A stretch of DNA of 5,222 nucleotides from a bacterium UBA6025 (GTDB lineage: Bacteria; Patescibacteriota; Saccharimonadia; Saccharimonadales; Saccharimonadaceae). This document shows positions 1-5,141 of the stretch, in pieces (within the stretch, counting starts at the first letter, position 1; each line of letters opens with the position of its first letter). The stretch is taken from the NCBI GenBank assembly GCA_002429375.1, contig DIZP01000048.1, forward strand, positions 1-5,222, written 5' to 3'. The translations under genes and the position numbers were made by a program. The notes beneath the pieces were generated by a model, which did no database searches, was not told where the DNA came from, and saw only the letters and a list, made by a program, of their open reading frames with translations.

Positions 1-1788
1 TTGAGGCAGCTGGGAGGCGGACGTCAGTAACTCAGATGTATAACGAATATCCCCGTTGATAGTCACTGTCGCTCCGGGCGCATTCAGTACCAACCACCTG
101 CCTTTTGCAATCGTCCCGCCATTTAACGTCAGGGAGTTGGCGCTGAGCGTATAGACACCATGAATCGATTGATCCGATACATCATTGGCGCCCAAAAATG
201 GTGTCGAACCGGTAACTGGGAAGTGAGCGGCCACGCCGGGCATCGAACGGTTAGCCCTATAGGCGCCAATGGTATGAGCCTCGATACAACTCGAATCACC
301 GGCGGCTAGCGCAAAACTCAGCTTACTTGCCCGGCAGACGGTGCTGCCGGCCATACCAGAACCGGCATAAGCCGAACCGGAAGCTGCCCCAGTGACTGAA
401 CCGGTGGCAAAGATGCCGTATTCAATCCAGCTACCAAAGGTATTTTGGGTGGTGCCAATAGTTTTAATTGATTTGTTGGTTCTGACGGACGATATAACTG
501 GTGCGCCAGCAAATGTTTTACCGACGGTCAGGTCACCGCCTTGGACTTGTACTTTTGGAGATTTACCGACAAGCAGACACCATGGATCGCCATGACGCCA
601 CTGACTGGAATCCACGCTATAAGGCTGGACCGATAAGGTATAGCAAATCTTTGTCCCGATAGGCTCATCAGGTATGGTTTGGGGTGACTGGCTGAGGGCA
701 GTACTCCCGAGCGGGAAGGTGTTCGCATCGCTATCAATCCGCACCAAGCCATTCCCGTAATACGTCGCGGGGTCGCTGTCGCTTTCGTGAACACCGGTTG
801 GATACGAACCACCCGATGTAACGATAAATCTTGATAACTGCCACGCGGCGGACGAACTACTCGTCGGGCCGGCGTTAGCAATATTAGGAGAGACGACGGT
901 GCCCATACCAGCCTGCGTGACCGAATTACTGGTTTGATCCAACCCAACCGAAGGCGTTAAGTCATATTTAGGGTTAAGTTTTAACGTCACCGTAAACTTA
1001 GGATGAGACTGGCCACAGTTGCCATACAGAAAATCCGGCCATTCTGTATCGCTACCAACCCCGCAATAATCTTGATTACCATAGTATTGGGACATGGGCC
1101 GGCCGTTGACGGTGATTTTAATAACCGTATCGCTCGTAATGCCCGTGTCCGAAGGTGACGTATAGGTGAACGTCAGTGGTGAGGCAAACCAGTAACGGCT
1201 CGAATTGTTACGGCTCGTCTGTAAGACGGTATTAGGAGCCAGAGAGATGGCACCGGTATCATCACTGGTCGCACTATCAACCCGAAAGCGATCGTCGGTT
1301 CGAGCCGGCCAGTTTATATGTCCGCCCATTGGATTTGGCCGACGATCATTGGGCGCATTGGCGTTATGCACGACCCGGTAGTTATCGAACGAGTAATCCG
1401 CTCCGGCTCCATCGGCTCGGACCATGGATGAACAGAGAAACGTGACGTTATTCAATTGCAAATCAACCAGCTTCGTTCCATAGGCAACGTTTATCGTCGT
1501 GGTCACCCCCGCGCCCTTGGCTGATACCCATGTGGTACCCGCATAGGCGCCGCCACTATTGATGGCGGTTCGAGGGTCCATCCCAGCGGTACGATTATCG
1601 TGCATTGTGTTCCAGCAGCCCTCGTCCCACCTGGCGGCGGTTGCGGTACCGCCGATTAACTGGCTGCTAATCGTGGCGGCGTCATAGAGCGCACCCGCAT
1701 CGGTCACATATAAACTGGTCGCAACGCCAAGCGCGACCACAAATAGGCTGCCGCCTCGATATAATGATCGACTACTGGGCAGTTTCAC
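1..1788 (-). CDS. Large secreted surface protein, Saccharibacteria type (3' end outside window)
   Basis: The frame is open without a stop for 596 codons and leaves the window, so the C-terminus is missing. I start it at a GTG because AAAAGG lies 6 nt upstream; this start sits inside the end of the upstream gene. The N-terminus looks like a signal peptide: basic residues K2, R7 and R11, a hydrophobic core at about 13-27 and a possible cleavage after A-G-A at 31-33. The rest is rich in Thr, Ser, Gly and Asn, with eight Cys that could form disulfides outside the cell (the first is C58). Residues about 395-460 hold a paired-Cys stretch, then K409-S-P-K-V-Q-V-x-G-G-D-L and G-S-W454-I-E-Y-G. I associate this pattern with large extracellular proteins of Saccharibacteria. 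Residues 544-583 read as short beta strands with Asn/Gly turns, like a beta-solenoid. No catalytic motif is visible. Adhesion or host contact is plausible but only inferred. Confidence 0.8.
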   Translation of the reverse strand, partial: MKLPSSRSLYRGGSLFVVALGVATSLYVTDAGALYDAATISSQLIGGTATAARWDEGCWNTMHDNRTAGMDPRTAINSGGAYAGTTWVSAKGAGVTTTINVAYGTKLVDLQLNNVTFLCSSMVRADGAGADYSFDNYRVVHNANAPNDRRPNPMGGHINWPARTDDRFRVDSATSDDTGAISLAPNTVLQTSRNNSSRYWFASPLTFTYTSPSDTGITSDTVIKITVNGRPMSQYYGNQDYCGVGSDTEWPDFLYGNCGQSHPKFTVTLKLNPKYDLTPSVGLDQTSNSVTQAGMGTVVSPNIANAGPTSSSSAAWQLSRFIVTSGGSYPTGVHESDSDPATYYGNGLVRIDSDANTFPLGSTALSQSPQTIPDEPIGTKICYTLSVQPYSVDSSQWRHGDPWCLLVGKSPKVQVQGGDLTVGKTFAGAPVISSVRTNKSIKTIGTTQNTFGSWIEYGIFATGSVTGAASGSAYAGSGMAGSTVCRASKLSFALAAGDSSCIEAHTIGAYRANRSMPGVAAHFPVTGSTPFLGANDVSDQSIHGVYTLSANSLTLNGGTIAKGRWLVLNAPGATVTINGDIRYTSELLTSASQLPQ

Positions 1789-1996
1789 CGTGTGCCTTTT
1801 GGTAGTCTCTGTCAGCTTGATTAGTAATGTCCGACGACGTTTTTGAAGTTTGTGGTGATAATGGCGGTTGAACTGGTGGGACCGAGAAGAATACTGATTT
1901 CGTGATGTATGTATAGGCCAGCGCGCCAGCGCCGATGACAACCAGAACGGCAATCGATAGAATAAAGTATTGAATTTTACTATATTTATTTTTCAA
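1772..1996 (-). CDS. Small single-pass membrane protein, function unknown
   Basis: A 74-residue protein. The start is TTG: an in-frame stop lies a few codons upstream and no ATG precedes it, while AGGG sits 8 nt before the TTG. The N-terminus is basic (K2, K4, K7), followed by one hydrophobic helix at about 11-29 (F-I-L-S-I-A-V-L-V-V-I-G-A-G-A). A Pro/Ser/Thr-rich stretch and a hydrophilic tail rich in Asp, Gln and Lys follow, so the tail probably faces outward. It ends with TAG 17 nt inside the downstream secreted-protein gene and follows a good promoter, so the two genes form a coupled unit. It might help assemble or anchor the large neighbour, but nothing in the sequence proves a role. I do not recognise a named family. 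Confidence 0.65.
   Translation of the reverse strand: MKNKYSKIQYFILSIAVLVVIGAGALAYTYITKSVFFSVPPVQPPLSPQTSKTSSDITNQADRDYQKAHGETAQ
1795..1800 (-). promoter_or_regulatory. Ribosome binding site deciding a GTG start
   Basis: AAAAGG is followed by a 6-nt spacer and GTG. It lies inside the coding sequence of the upstream small gene. It supports the GTG start of the large secreted protein, whose frame has no ATG near this point, and implies translational coupling. Confidence 0.6.
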
Positions 1997-2039
1997 GGAT
2001 AGTACCCTATGACGTCAATGATTACTTAATACTACGGTC

Positions 2040-2068
2040 AGTATATTACACCGCTTATGCGAATACAA
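2040..2068 (-). promoter_or_regulatory. Sigma70-type promoter for the small membrane protein / large secreted protein unit
   Basis: On the minus strand TTGTAT (-35, positions 2063-2068) is separated by exactly 17 bp from TATACT (-10, positions 2040-2045). Transcription should begin near 2033, giving a leader of roughly 37 nt before the TTG start, with AGGG 8 nt before that start. The elements overlap the upstream region of the divergent ychF gene, so the two directions may compete for polymerase. Confidence 0.6.
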
Positions 2069-2076
2069 TTCATATC

Positions 2077-2085
2077 TGATAGAAT
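2077..2085 (+). promoter_or_regulatory. ychF: Candidate extended -10 promoter for ychF
   Basis: TG-A-TAGAAT reads as an extended -10 element with no convincing -35. It would start transcription about 2-5 nt before the ychF ATG, giving an almost leaderless mRNA. An alternative is the plus-strand TATATT at 2042-2047, also without a good -35, which would leave about 40 nt of leader including the AGG at 2086-2088, 7 nt before the ATG. The sequence does not decide between them. Confidence 0.35.
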
Positions 2086-2095
2086 AGGTACTAAC

Positions 2096-3172
2096 ATGTC
2101 ATTATCTATTGGAATCGTCGGCCTGCCAAACGTTGGTAAATCTACCCTTTTTAATGCCCTGACAAATAATAATATTTTGGCGGCTAATTATCCGTTCGCC
2201 ACCATCGAGCCAAACACTGGTATTGTGGCCGTACCGGACGAGCGCCTGGCGCAACTGGCCAAACTCTATGGCTCGACCAAACTGCTCCCGGCCACCGTTA
2301 CGTTTGTTGACATCGCCGGCTTGGTGGCGGGTGCCAGCAAAGGCGAAGGCCTTGGCAACAAATTCCTGGCTAATATTCGGCAGTGTGAAGCCATCGTCCA
2401 TATCGTTCGCGCCTTCCATGACGACAACGTTATTCATGTTTCCGACCGCGTTAATCCCATCGACGATATCGAAATTATCAATACCGAGCTCATCCTGGCC
2501 GACATTCAGACTATCGAAAACCGCCTGCCAAAAATCGCCAAAGAGGCCAAAACCCAACCATTAATGAAAGCCACGGCCGACTATTTAGAGGAGTTGCTAT
2601 CCGGACTAAAAGCCGGCACTCCCCTCTCCTCCCTGAGCGACGTTAAGTTTGAGTATATTAACGATTTAAACCTGCTGACCGCCAAACCAGTTATTTACGC
2701 CTTTAACGTTGATGAGCAAGCGCTGGTTGATACCGCCAAAAAAGCCGAGCTGGCCAGGCTCGTCTCGCCTGCCCGAACAATTTTTGTGTGCGCCAAACTC
2801 GAAGATGAATTAAAGGGCCTGACGCCCGAAGATGCCACCGAACTCCTCGACAGTTACGGGGTGAAGGAAACCGGCTTGCTCCAAATGGTTCACGCGGCCT
2901 ATGACATTCTTGGCCTCCAAAGCTACCTGACCGCCGGACCAAAAGAAATTCGCGCCTGGACAATCAAAAAAGGCGCCACCGCTCCCCAAGCCGCCGGCGT
3001 CATCCATGGTGATTTTGAACGTGGCTTCATCGCAGCTCAGATAGTCGAGTTTGACGAGCTGATGGCCGCCGGTTCAGAAGTTGCCGCCAAAAATGCCGGT
3101 AAAATGCGGACTGAGGGCAAAGACTATATCATGCAACCTGGCGACGTCGTCGAATTTCGCTTCAACGTCTAA
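2096..3172 (+). CDS. ychF: YchF/OLA1 family ribosome-binding ATPase
   Basis: A complete 358-residue member of the Obg-related YchF family, close to the roughly 363 residues of E. coli YchF. These cytosolic P-loop NTPases bind ribosomes, prefer ATP over GTP and are linked to translation and stress responses. The G1 loop is G9-L-P-N-V-G-K15-S16-T. The G3 motif is D72-I-A-G75, followed by the family signature G-A-S-K-G-E-G-L-G-N. G4 is N204-V-D-E207, the NxxE form that gives ATP preference in place of the GTPase NKxD. His114 is present at the position implicated in hydrolysis, where classical GTPases have a catalytic Gln. The C-terminal TGS domain covers about 275-356 (R-A-W-T-I, A-P-Q-A-A-G, G-K-D-Y-I, F-N-V). 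I chose this ATG because M-S-L-S-I-G-I-V-G-L aligns with the family N-terminus; an earlier in-frame ATG at 2057 would add 13 unsupported residues over the promoter region. It faces away from one surface-gene unit and toward the other, without operon partners here. Confidence 0.97.
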   Translation: MSLSIGIVGLPNVGKSTLFNALTNNNILAANYPFATIEPNTGIVAVPDERLAQLAKLYGSTKLLPATVTFVDIAGLVAGASKGEGLGNKFLANIRQCEAIVHIVRAFHDDNVIHVSDRVNPIDDIEIINTELILADIQTIENRLPKIAKEAKTQPLMKATADYLEELLSGLKAGTPLSSLSDVKFEYINDLNLLTAKPVIYAFNVDEQALVDTAKKAELARLVSPARTIFVCAKLEDELKGLTPEDATELLDSYGVKETGLLQMVHAAYDILGLQSYLTAGPKEIRAWTIKKGATAPQAAGVIHGDFERGFIAAQIVEFDELMAAGSEVAAKNAGKMRTEGKDYIMQPGDVVEFRFNV

Positions 3173-3191
3173 GTAATACTTTTTGGGTATG

Positions 3192-3241
3192 AAAAGCCCC
3201 GGGGGACGCGGTCGCAGGATTGCGACGCGTCCCTACCGGGG
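3192..3241 (-). terminator. Strong GC hairpin, probable terminator of the sortase operon (perhaps bidirectional)
   Basis: A long imperfect hairpin: CCCCGG (3197-3202) with CCGGGG (3236-3241), GGGACGC (3203-3209) with GCGTCCC (3227-3233), and GTCGCA (3211-3216) with TGCGAC (3221-3226). The loop is GGAT, with a one-base bulge on one side and TA on the other. On the minus strand it is followed by CTTTTC, a short U-tract, which favours termination of the sortase transcript. On the plus strand no T-run follows, so its use for ychF is doubtful. Its GTAGGGACGC...GCGTCCC form also resembles interspersed palindromic repeats found in many genomes. Confidence 0.55.
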
Positions 3242-3243
3242 AG

Positions 3244-3291
3244 AACGGTTCACTCAACTCGTAATGAGGAGTGAGTCATAACTGAACCGTT
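3244..3291. repeat. Inverted repeat just downstream of the sortase gene
   Basis: AACGGTTCA (3244-3252) is the exact complement of TGAACCGTT (3283-3291). Inside it, CACTC (3251-3255) and GAGTG (3269-3273) are also complementary, giving an alternative fold. It starts 5 nt beyond the sortase stop codon on the minus strand and precedes the GC hairpin, so the operon mRNA ends in two tandem hairpins. It could protect the 3' end or assist termination. Confidence 0.5.
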
Positions 3292-3301
3292 TCATTTCAA
3301 G
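3287..3301. repeat. Left copy of a 15-bp inverted repeat flanking the sortase operon
   Basis: CCGTTTCATTTCAAG is the exact reverse complement of positions 4988-5002. This copy spans the sortase stop codon (TGA at 3299-3297 on the minus strand) and overlaps the end of the 3244-3291 inverted repeat. Homology stops sharply at both ends of the 15 bp. Confidence 0.75.
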
Positions 3302-3953
3302 CGCGCTTGGCAAACACCAGCAAGTTCTTGAGATAGTGGTGGTTCACCAGCCGTGATTTCTTGTCACACGTGACAAGCACCACGACCGGCGTAACACTTC
3401 GACCCCATACTTGTTGGTCACCTTGTACGTCCGTTTTTAACTCGGACTTGTGACTCGCAACTTTGAACTTAACGACTGCGCCGTTAGAGTACCGAATTGA
3501 AAACGGCGCTCCATCAGGCAGGTCAATAAGTCGCCAAAAGTTATCCGGCTGCGAACCCCACTGTACATGGCCAGCTATCAGCGCAACACCTGGCCGACCC
3601 GGTTTGGCCGAACGGTCAAACCAGATTGTCTGGCCGGGTGGTGGTTCCAACTCGCCCCGAGACGTCAGTCCCATTGGGGCGATACTTTCATCGATCCCAA
3701 TGGACGGAATCGACAGCCACGCAGGTGTCGCCGAGGCGACTGGCTGAACGACCGGCTGGATGGCCGGAGTCTTTGGTGGCGAGGTTGTAGTTGGAGTCGT
3801 CGAACTCGGTGAGTCCGACGGTTGATACGTTGATGCGGCCACTGGCTGTGGGGGCATCGATGTCGGCGAAAGCCAGCCTGCAACGTGAGGAGATGTCCCC
3901 ACTAGACCAACTACCACTAACACAAACCCAGCCACAGCCAGCAGCCGGCGCAT
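3297..3953 (-). CDS. Class E/F-like sortase (transpeptidase), membrane anchored
   Basis: A 218-residue protein with an N-terminal transmembrane helix at about 4-20, a Pro/Thr/Ser-rich linker at about 29-77 and a C-terminal sortase domain at about 78-216. Sortases cut a sorting signal in exported proteins and join them to the envelope. The domain opens with P77-A-W-L-S-I-P-S-I-G-I-D, typical of class E/F. The catalytic His is H129 in A-G-H-V, and the nucleophile is C196 in V-L-V-T-C. At the usual C-terminal Arg position (Y-R-x-N in many class F members) the sequence reads Y207-L-K209-N; R201 is the nearest alternative. Its ATG overlaps the TGA of the surface-protein gene as TGATG, and AGGAG lies 11 nt upstream, so translation is coupled. 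A longer frame reading back to 4040 exists, but its extra residues overlap the neighbour and do not look like a membrane-protein start. The substrate is probably the upstream product. Confidence 0.88.
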   Translation of the reverse strand: MRRLLAVAGFVLVVVGLVGTSPHVAGWLSPTSMPPQPVAASTYQPSDSPSSTTPTTTSPPKTPAIQPVVQPVASATPAWLSIPSIGIDESIAPMGLTSRGELEPPPGQTIWFDRSAKPGRPGVALIAGHVQWGSQPDNFWRLIDLPDGAPFSIRYSNGAVVKFKVASHKSELKTDVQGDQQVWGRSVTPVVVLVTCDKKSRLVNHHYLKNLLVFAKRA

Positions 3954-4945
3954 CAGTGCTTGTTCTCCTGCACCTTGCGGCGCGGGAGAACGGAACCGAT
4001 GAGGAGCATGGCACCGAAGCCAACTACCAACAAGGACCAACCAAACCCAGTTGAGCCAACCTGGGCTGTAACAACCTTGGGCGGACTGTCACTGACATAG
4101 TCGGTGACGATCTTCGGATTGGTGACGGGGGCGGTTGTCTTCACCGGGGTGCTGACCCGAGGAAGCGCCACTGGTGTCGCCTTGGGCGGCGTCACCTTGG
4201 GCGTGGTCGGAGGTGTCACCACCACAACGACCGGCTTCTTACAGACTGGCGCAACGCCGGCGTTGACCCCAAGGAAAACATTCAATGGAGCCGACAAAAC
4301 AAATCCATCCTTGGCGCGAGCCGTGAACGAATACGTTCCAGGAACCACCGACAGCGTGCCAGTGACGACCTTGCCATCGAGCAGATACTCGACACCTTGG
4401 ATCACCGGGATGGTGATTGAGGCGCCGACGGTCTTCAGGGTGAAGTCCTTGGTACAGGTGATGACCTGATCGGTCGCCACCGGCACCACTGCCGTGACGA
4501 CGATAGGCTCGCCGCAGGCGTTCGGTCGGGTCGCCGTGAAGCTGTCAATGACGACGAGCGGCGGAGACCCTTCCGGAGTATCAAGCTGCGCCTTGACCGT
4601 GAAGGTCACGGTCTCGCCCAATGACATCGGCAGGCTGTTCAGCGCGAAGCTGGACAGCCGATCGACTGAGTCGGGCGTCTGGCTCTCGGCGCCCCGTGAG
4701 GAGACCAAGTAGTACCAGATACCGCCATACCCCGGTCCCACCCCCGGGGGAGTGGCATCGGTGATATTGATCACCGCGTGGTCGACCGCGCAGCTAGGCT
4801 GCACGACCGAAGTGACCGAACCGGCTGGCTCAGGGTTCACGTTAGCCGAAGCTGACGTGGCACCGAAGCCAACGCTGAAGACCATCACGACAAGCCCCAC
4901 CACGAAGGTGAGGATTGCGCGGTTGAACTGCTTGAGGAACGACAT
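3953..4945 (-). CDS. Exported surface protein with sortase-type C-terminal anchor
   Basis: A 330-residue protein. The N-terminus is a signal peptide: K5 and R9, a hydrophobic core at about 11-27, and likely cleavage after S31-A-S-A34. The mature part seems to hold two beta-sandwich (Ig-like) domains, each bounded by a Cys pair: C52-C144 and C164-C235. The second contains I-P-V-I-Q-G-V-E-Y-L-L-D-G-K and P-G-T-Y-S-F-T-A-R-A, a pattern common in actinobacterial surface repeats. Residues 236-293 form a Pro/Thr/Val/Lys-rich stalk. The end has the sorting-signal layout: V296-G-S-T-G300, a hydrophobic helix at about 302-319, then R322-R-K. The motif lacks the Leu-Pro of LPXTG but keeps Thr-Gly. The ATG follows AAGGGG at a 10-nt spacing, and a strong promoter lies about 160 nt upstream. 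It is first in an operon with the sortase gene, which starts on its stop codon. Role inferred: an adhesin or stalk displayed on the cell surface. No specific ligand can be read from the sequence. Confidence 0.82.
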   Translation of the reverse strand: MSFLKQFNRAILTFVVGLVVMVFSVGFGATSASANVNPEPAGSVTSVVQPSCAVDHAVINITDATPPGVGPGYGGIWYYLVSSRGAESQTPDSVDRLSSFALNSLPMSLGETVTFTVKAQLDTPEGSPPLVVIDSFTATRPNACGEPIVVTAVVPVATDQVITCTKDFTLKTVGASITIPVIQGVEYLLDGKVVTGTLSVVPGTYSFTARAKDGFVLSAPLNVFLGVNAGVAPVCKKPVVVVVTPPTTPKVTPPKATPVALPRVSTPVKTTAPVTNPKIVTDYVSDSPPKVVTAQVGSTGFGWSLLVVGFGAMLLIGSVLPRRKVQENKH

Positions 4946-4954
4946 TATTGTCGG

Positions 4955-4982
4955 TCCCCTTCCTGCTCCTTTTCAGGGGAGC
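4955..4982 (-). promoter_or_regulatory. Ribosome binding site within two mutually exclusive stems
   Basis: The Shine-Dalgarno element AAGGGG (4956-4961) lies 10 nt before the surface-protein ATG. In the RNA, UCCCCU (4980-4975) can pair with AGGGGA (4960-4955) and hide it. Alternatively GCUCC (4982-4978) can pair with GGAGC (4969-4965) and leave it free. The two stems share bases 4978-4980, so only one can form. A stronger-looking AAGGAG at 4966-4971 is 20 nt from the ATG, too far to serve as the site. Confidence 0.4.
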
Positions 4983-4987
4983 CTTGA

Positions 4988-5002
4988 CTTGAAATGAAAC
5001 GG
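4988..5002. repeat. Right copy of the 15-bp inverted repeat flanking the operon
   Basis: CTTGAAATGAAACGG is the exact reverse complement of positions 3287-3301. It lies in the operon leader, 42 nt upstream of the surface-protein ATG. A degenerate GGGACGC palindrome lies just outside it, as a related palindrome does outside the left copy. Confidence 0.75.
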
Positions 5003-5021
5003 ATTGTTAAATGCGCCCATC

Positions 5022-5048
5022 GGGGACGCACGTAAGGTGCGTCAACCC
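5022..5048. repeat. GGGACGC-type palindrome in the leader
   Basis: GACGCAC (5025-5031) and GTGCGTC (5037-5043) form a perfect 7-bp stem around a 5-nt loop. GGG (5022-5024) and CCC (5046-5048) can extend it across a two-base bulge. The GGGACGC core and the two-base bulge match the hairpin at 3197-3241, suggesting members of one interspersed palindrome family, this one partly decayed. Confidence 0.5.
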
Positions 5049-5066
5049 GAATTGGCGTGCCATCCG

Positions 5067-5093
5067 TGCTCCTGTTTCCAAAAAGAAGGAGCA
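5067..5093 (-). promoter_or_regulatory. Leader hairpin near the transcript 5' end
   Basis: TGCTCCT (5067-5073) and AGGAGCA (5087-5093) form a perfect 7-bp stem with a 13-nt loop containing, on the transcript, a run of five U. It lies about 13 nt from the predicted transcript start. It could be a 5' stabilising hairpin. It is not a good terminator, because the U-run is in the loop and not after the stem. Confidence 0.4.
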
Positions 5094-5112
5094 TCGGCGC
5101 GAATCGTATTCA

Positions 5113-5141
5113 ATTATAGAACAAATGTACTTATTTGTAAA
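5113..5141 (-). promoter_or_regulatory. Near-consensus sigma70-type promoter of the surface protein/sortase operon
   Basis: On the minus strand TTTACA (-35, positions 5136-5141) is separated by exactly 17 bp from TATAAT (-10, positions 5113-5118). This is one mismatch at -35 and a perfect -10. Predicted transcription start is near 5106. It is the best promoter in the window and lies in the most AT-rich stretch. Confidence 0.75.
5121..5138. promoter_or_regulatory. Dyad in promoter spacer, candidate operator
   Basis: ACAAAT (5121-5126) and ATTTGT (5133-5138) form a perfect 6-bp inverted repeat around a 6-bp centre. It fills the spacer between -10 and -35 and overlaps half of the -35. A dimeric DNA-binding protein here would block polymerase. 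No regulator gene is in the window. Confidence 0.4.

Larger units (their letters stand above)
4946..5106 (-). promoter_or_regulatory. Long structured 5' leader of the surface protein/sortase operon
   Basis: From the predicted start near 5106 to the ATG, about 160 nt are untranslated. Reading along the transcript, the leader holds a 7-bp hairpin (5067-5093), a second 7-bp hairpin (5025-5043), one copy of the 15-bp inverted repeat (4988-5002) and alternative stems around the ribosome binding site (4955-4982). I see no supported short ORF and no known riboswitch that I recognise. Control of translation by structure is plausible but unproven. Confidence 0.45.

Noticed and set aside
528..947. Minus-strand frame of 139 codons
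   Set aside because: It is a shadow of the long secreted-protein frame on the same strand, with Arg-rich, low-complexity content and no family features.
2057..2095. Upstream in-frame ATG extending YchF by 13 residues
   Set aside because: The family N-terminus matches the later ATG at 2096, and the extension covers the promoter elements.
3954..4040. N-terminal extension of the sortase frame to 4040
   Set aside because: It lies wholly inside the surface-protein gene, and the ATG at 3953 gives a normal membrane-anchor start overlapping the upstream stop codon.
3791..4997. Several plus-strand frames across the sortase/surface-protein operon
   Set aside because: They are antisense to genes with clear signal peptide, active-site and anchor features, and have no ribosome binding site or recognisable domain.
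5041..5046. TTGACG on the minus strand as a second -35 for the operon
   Set aside because: The sequence 17 bp downstream is GC-rich (CGATGG) and does not resemble a -10; the bases belong to a palindrome arm.
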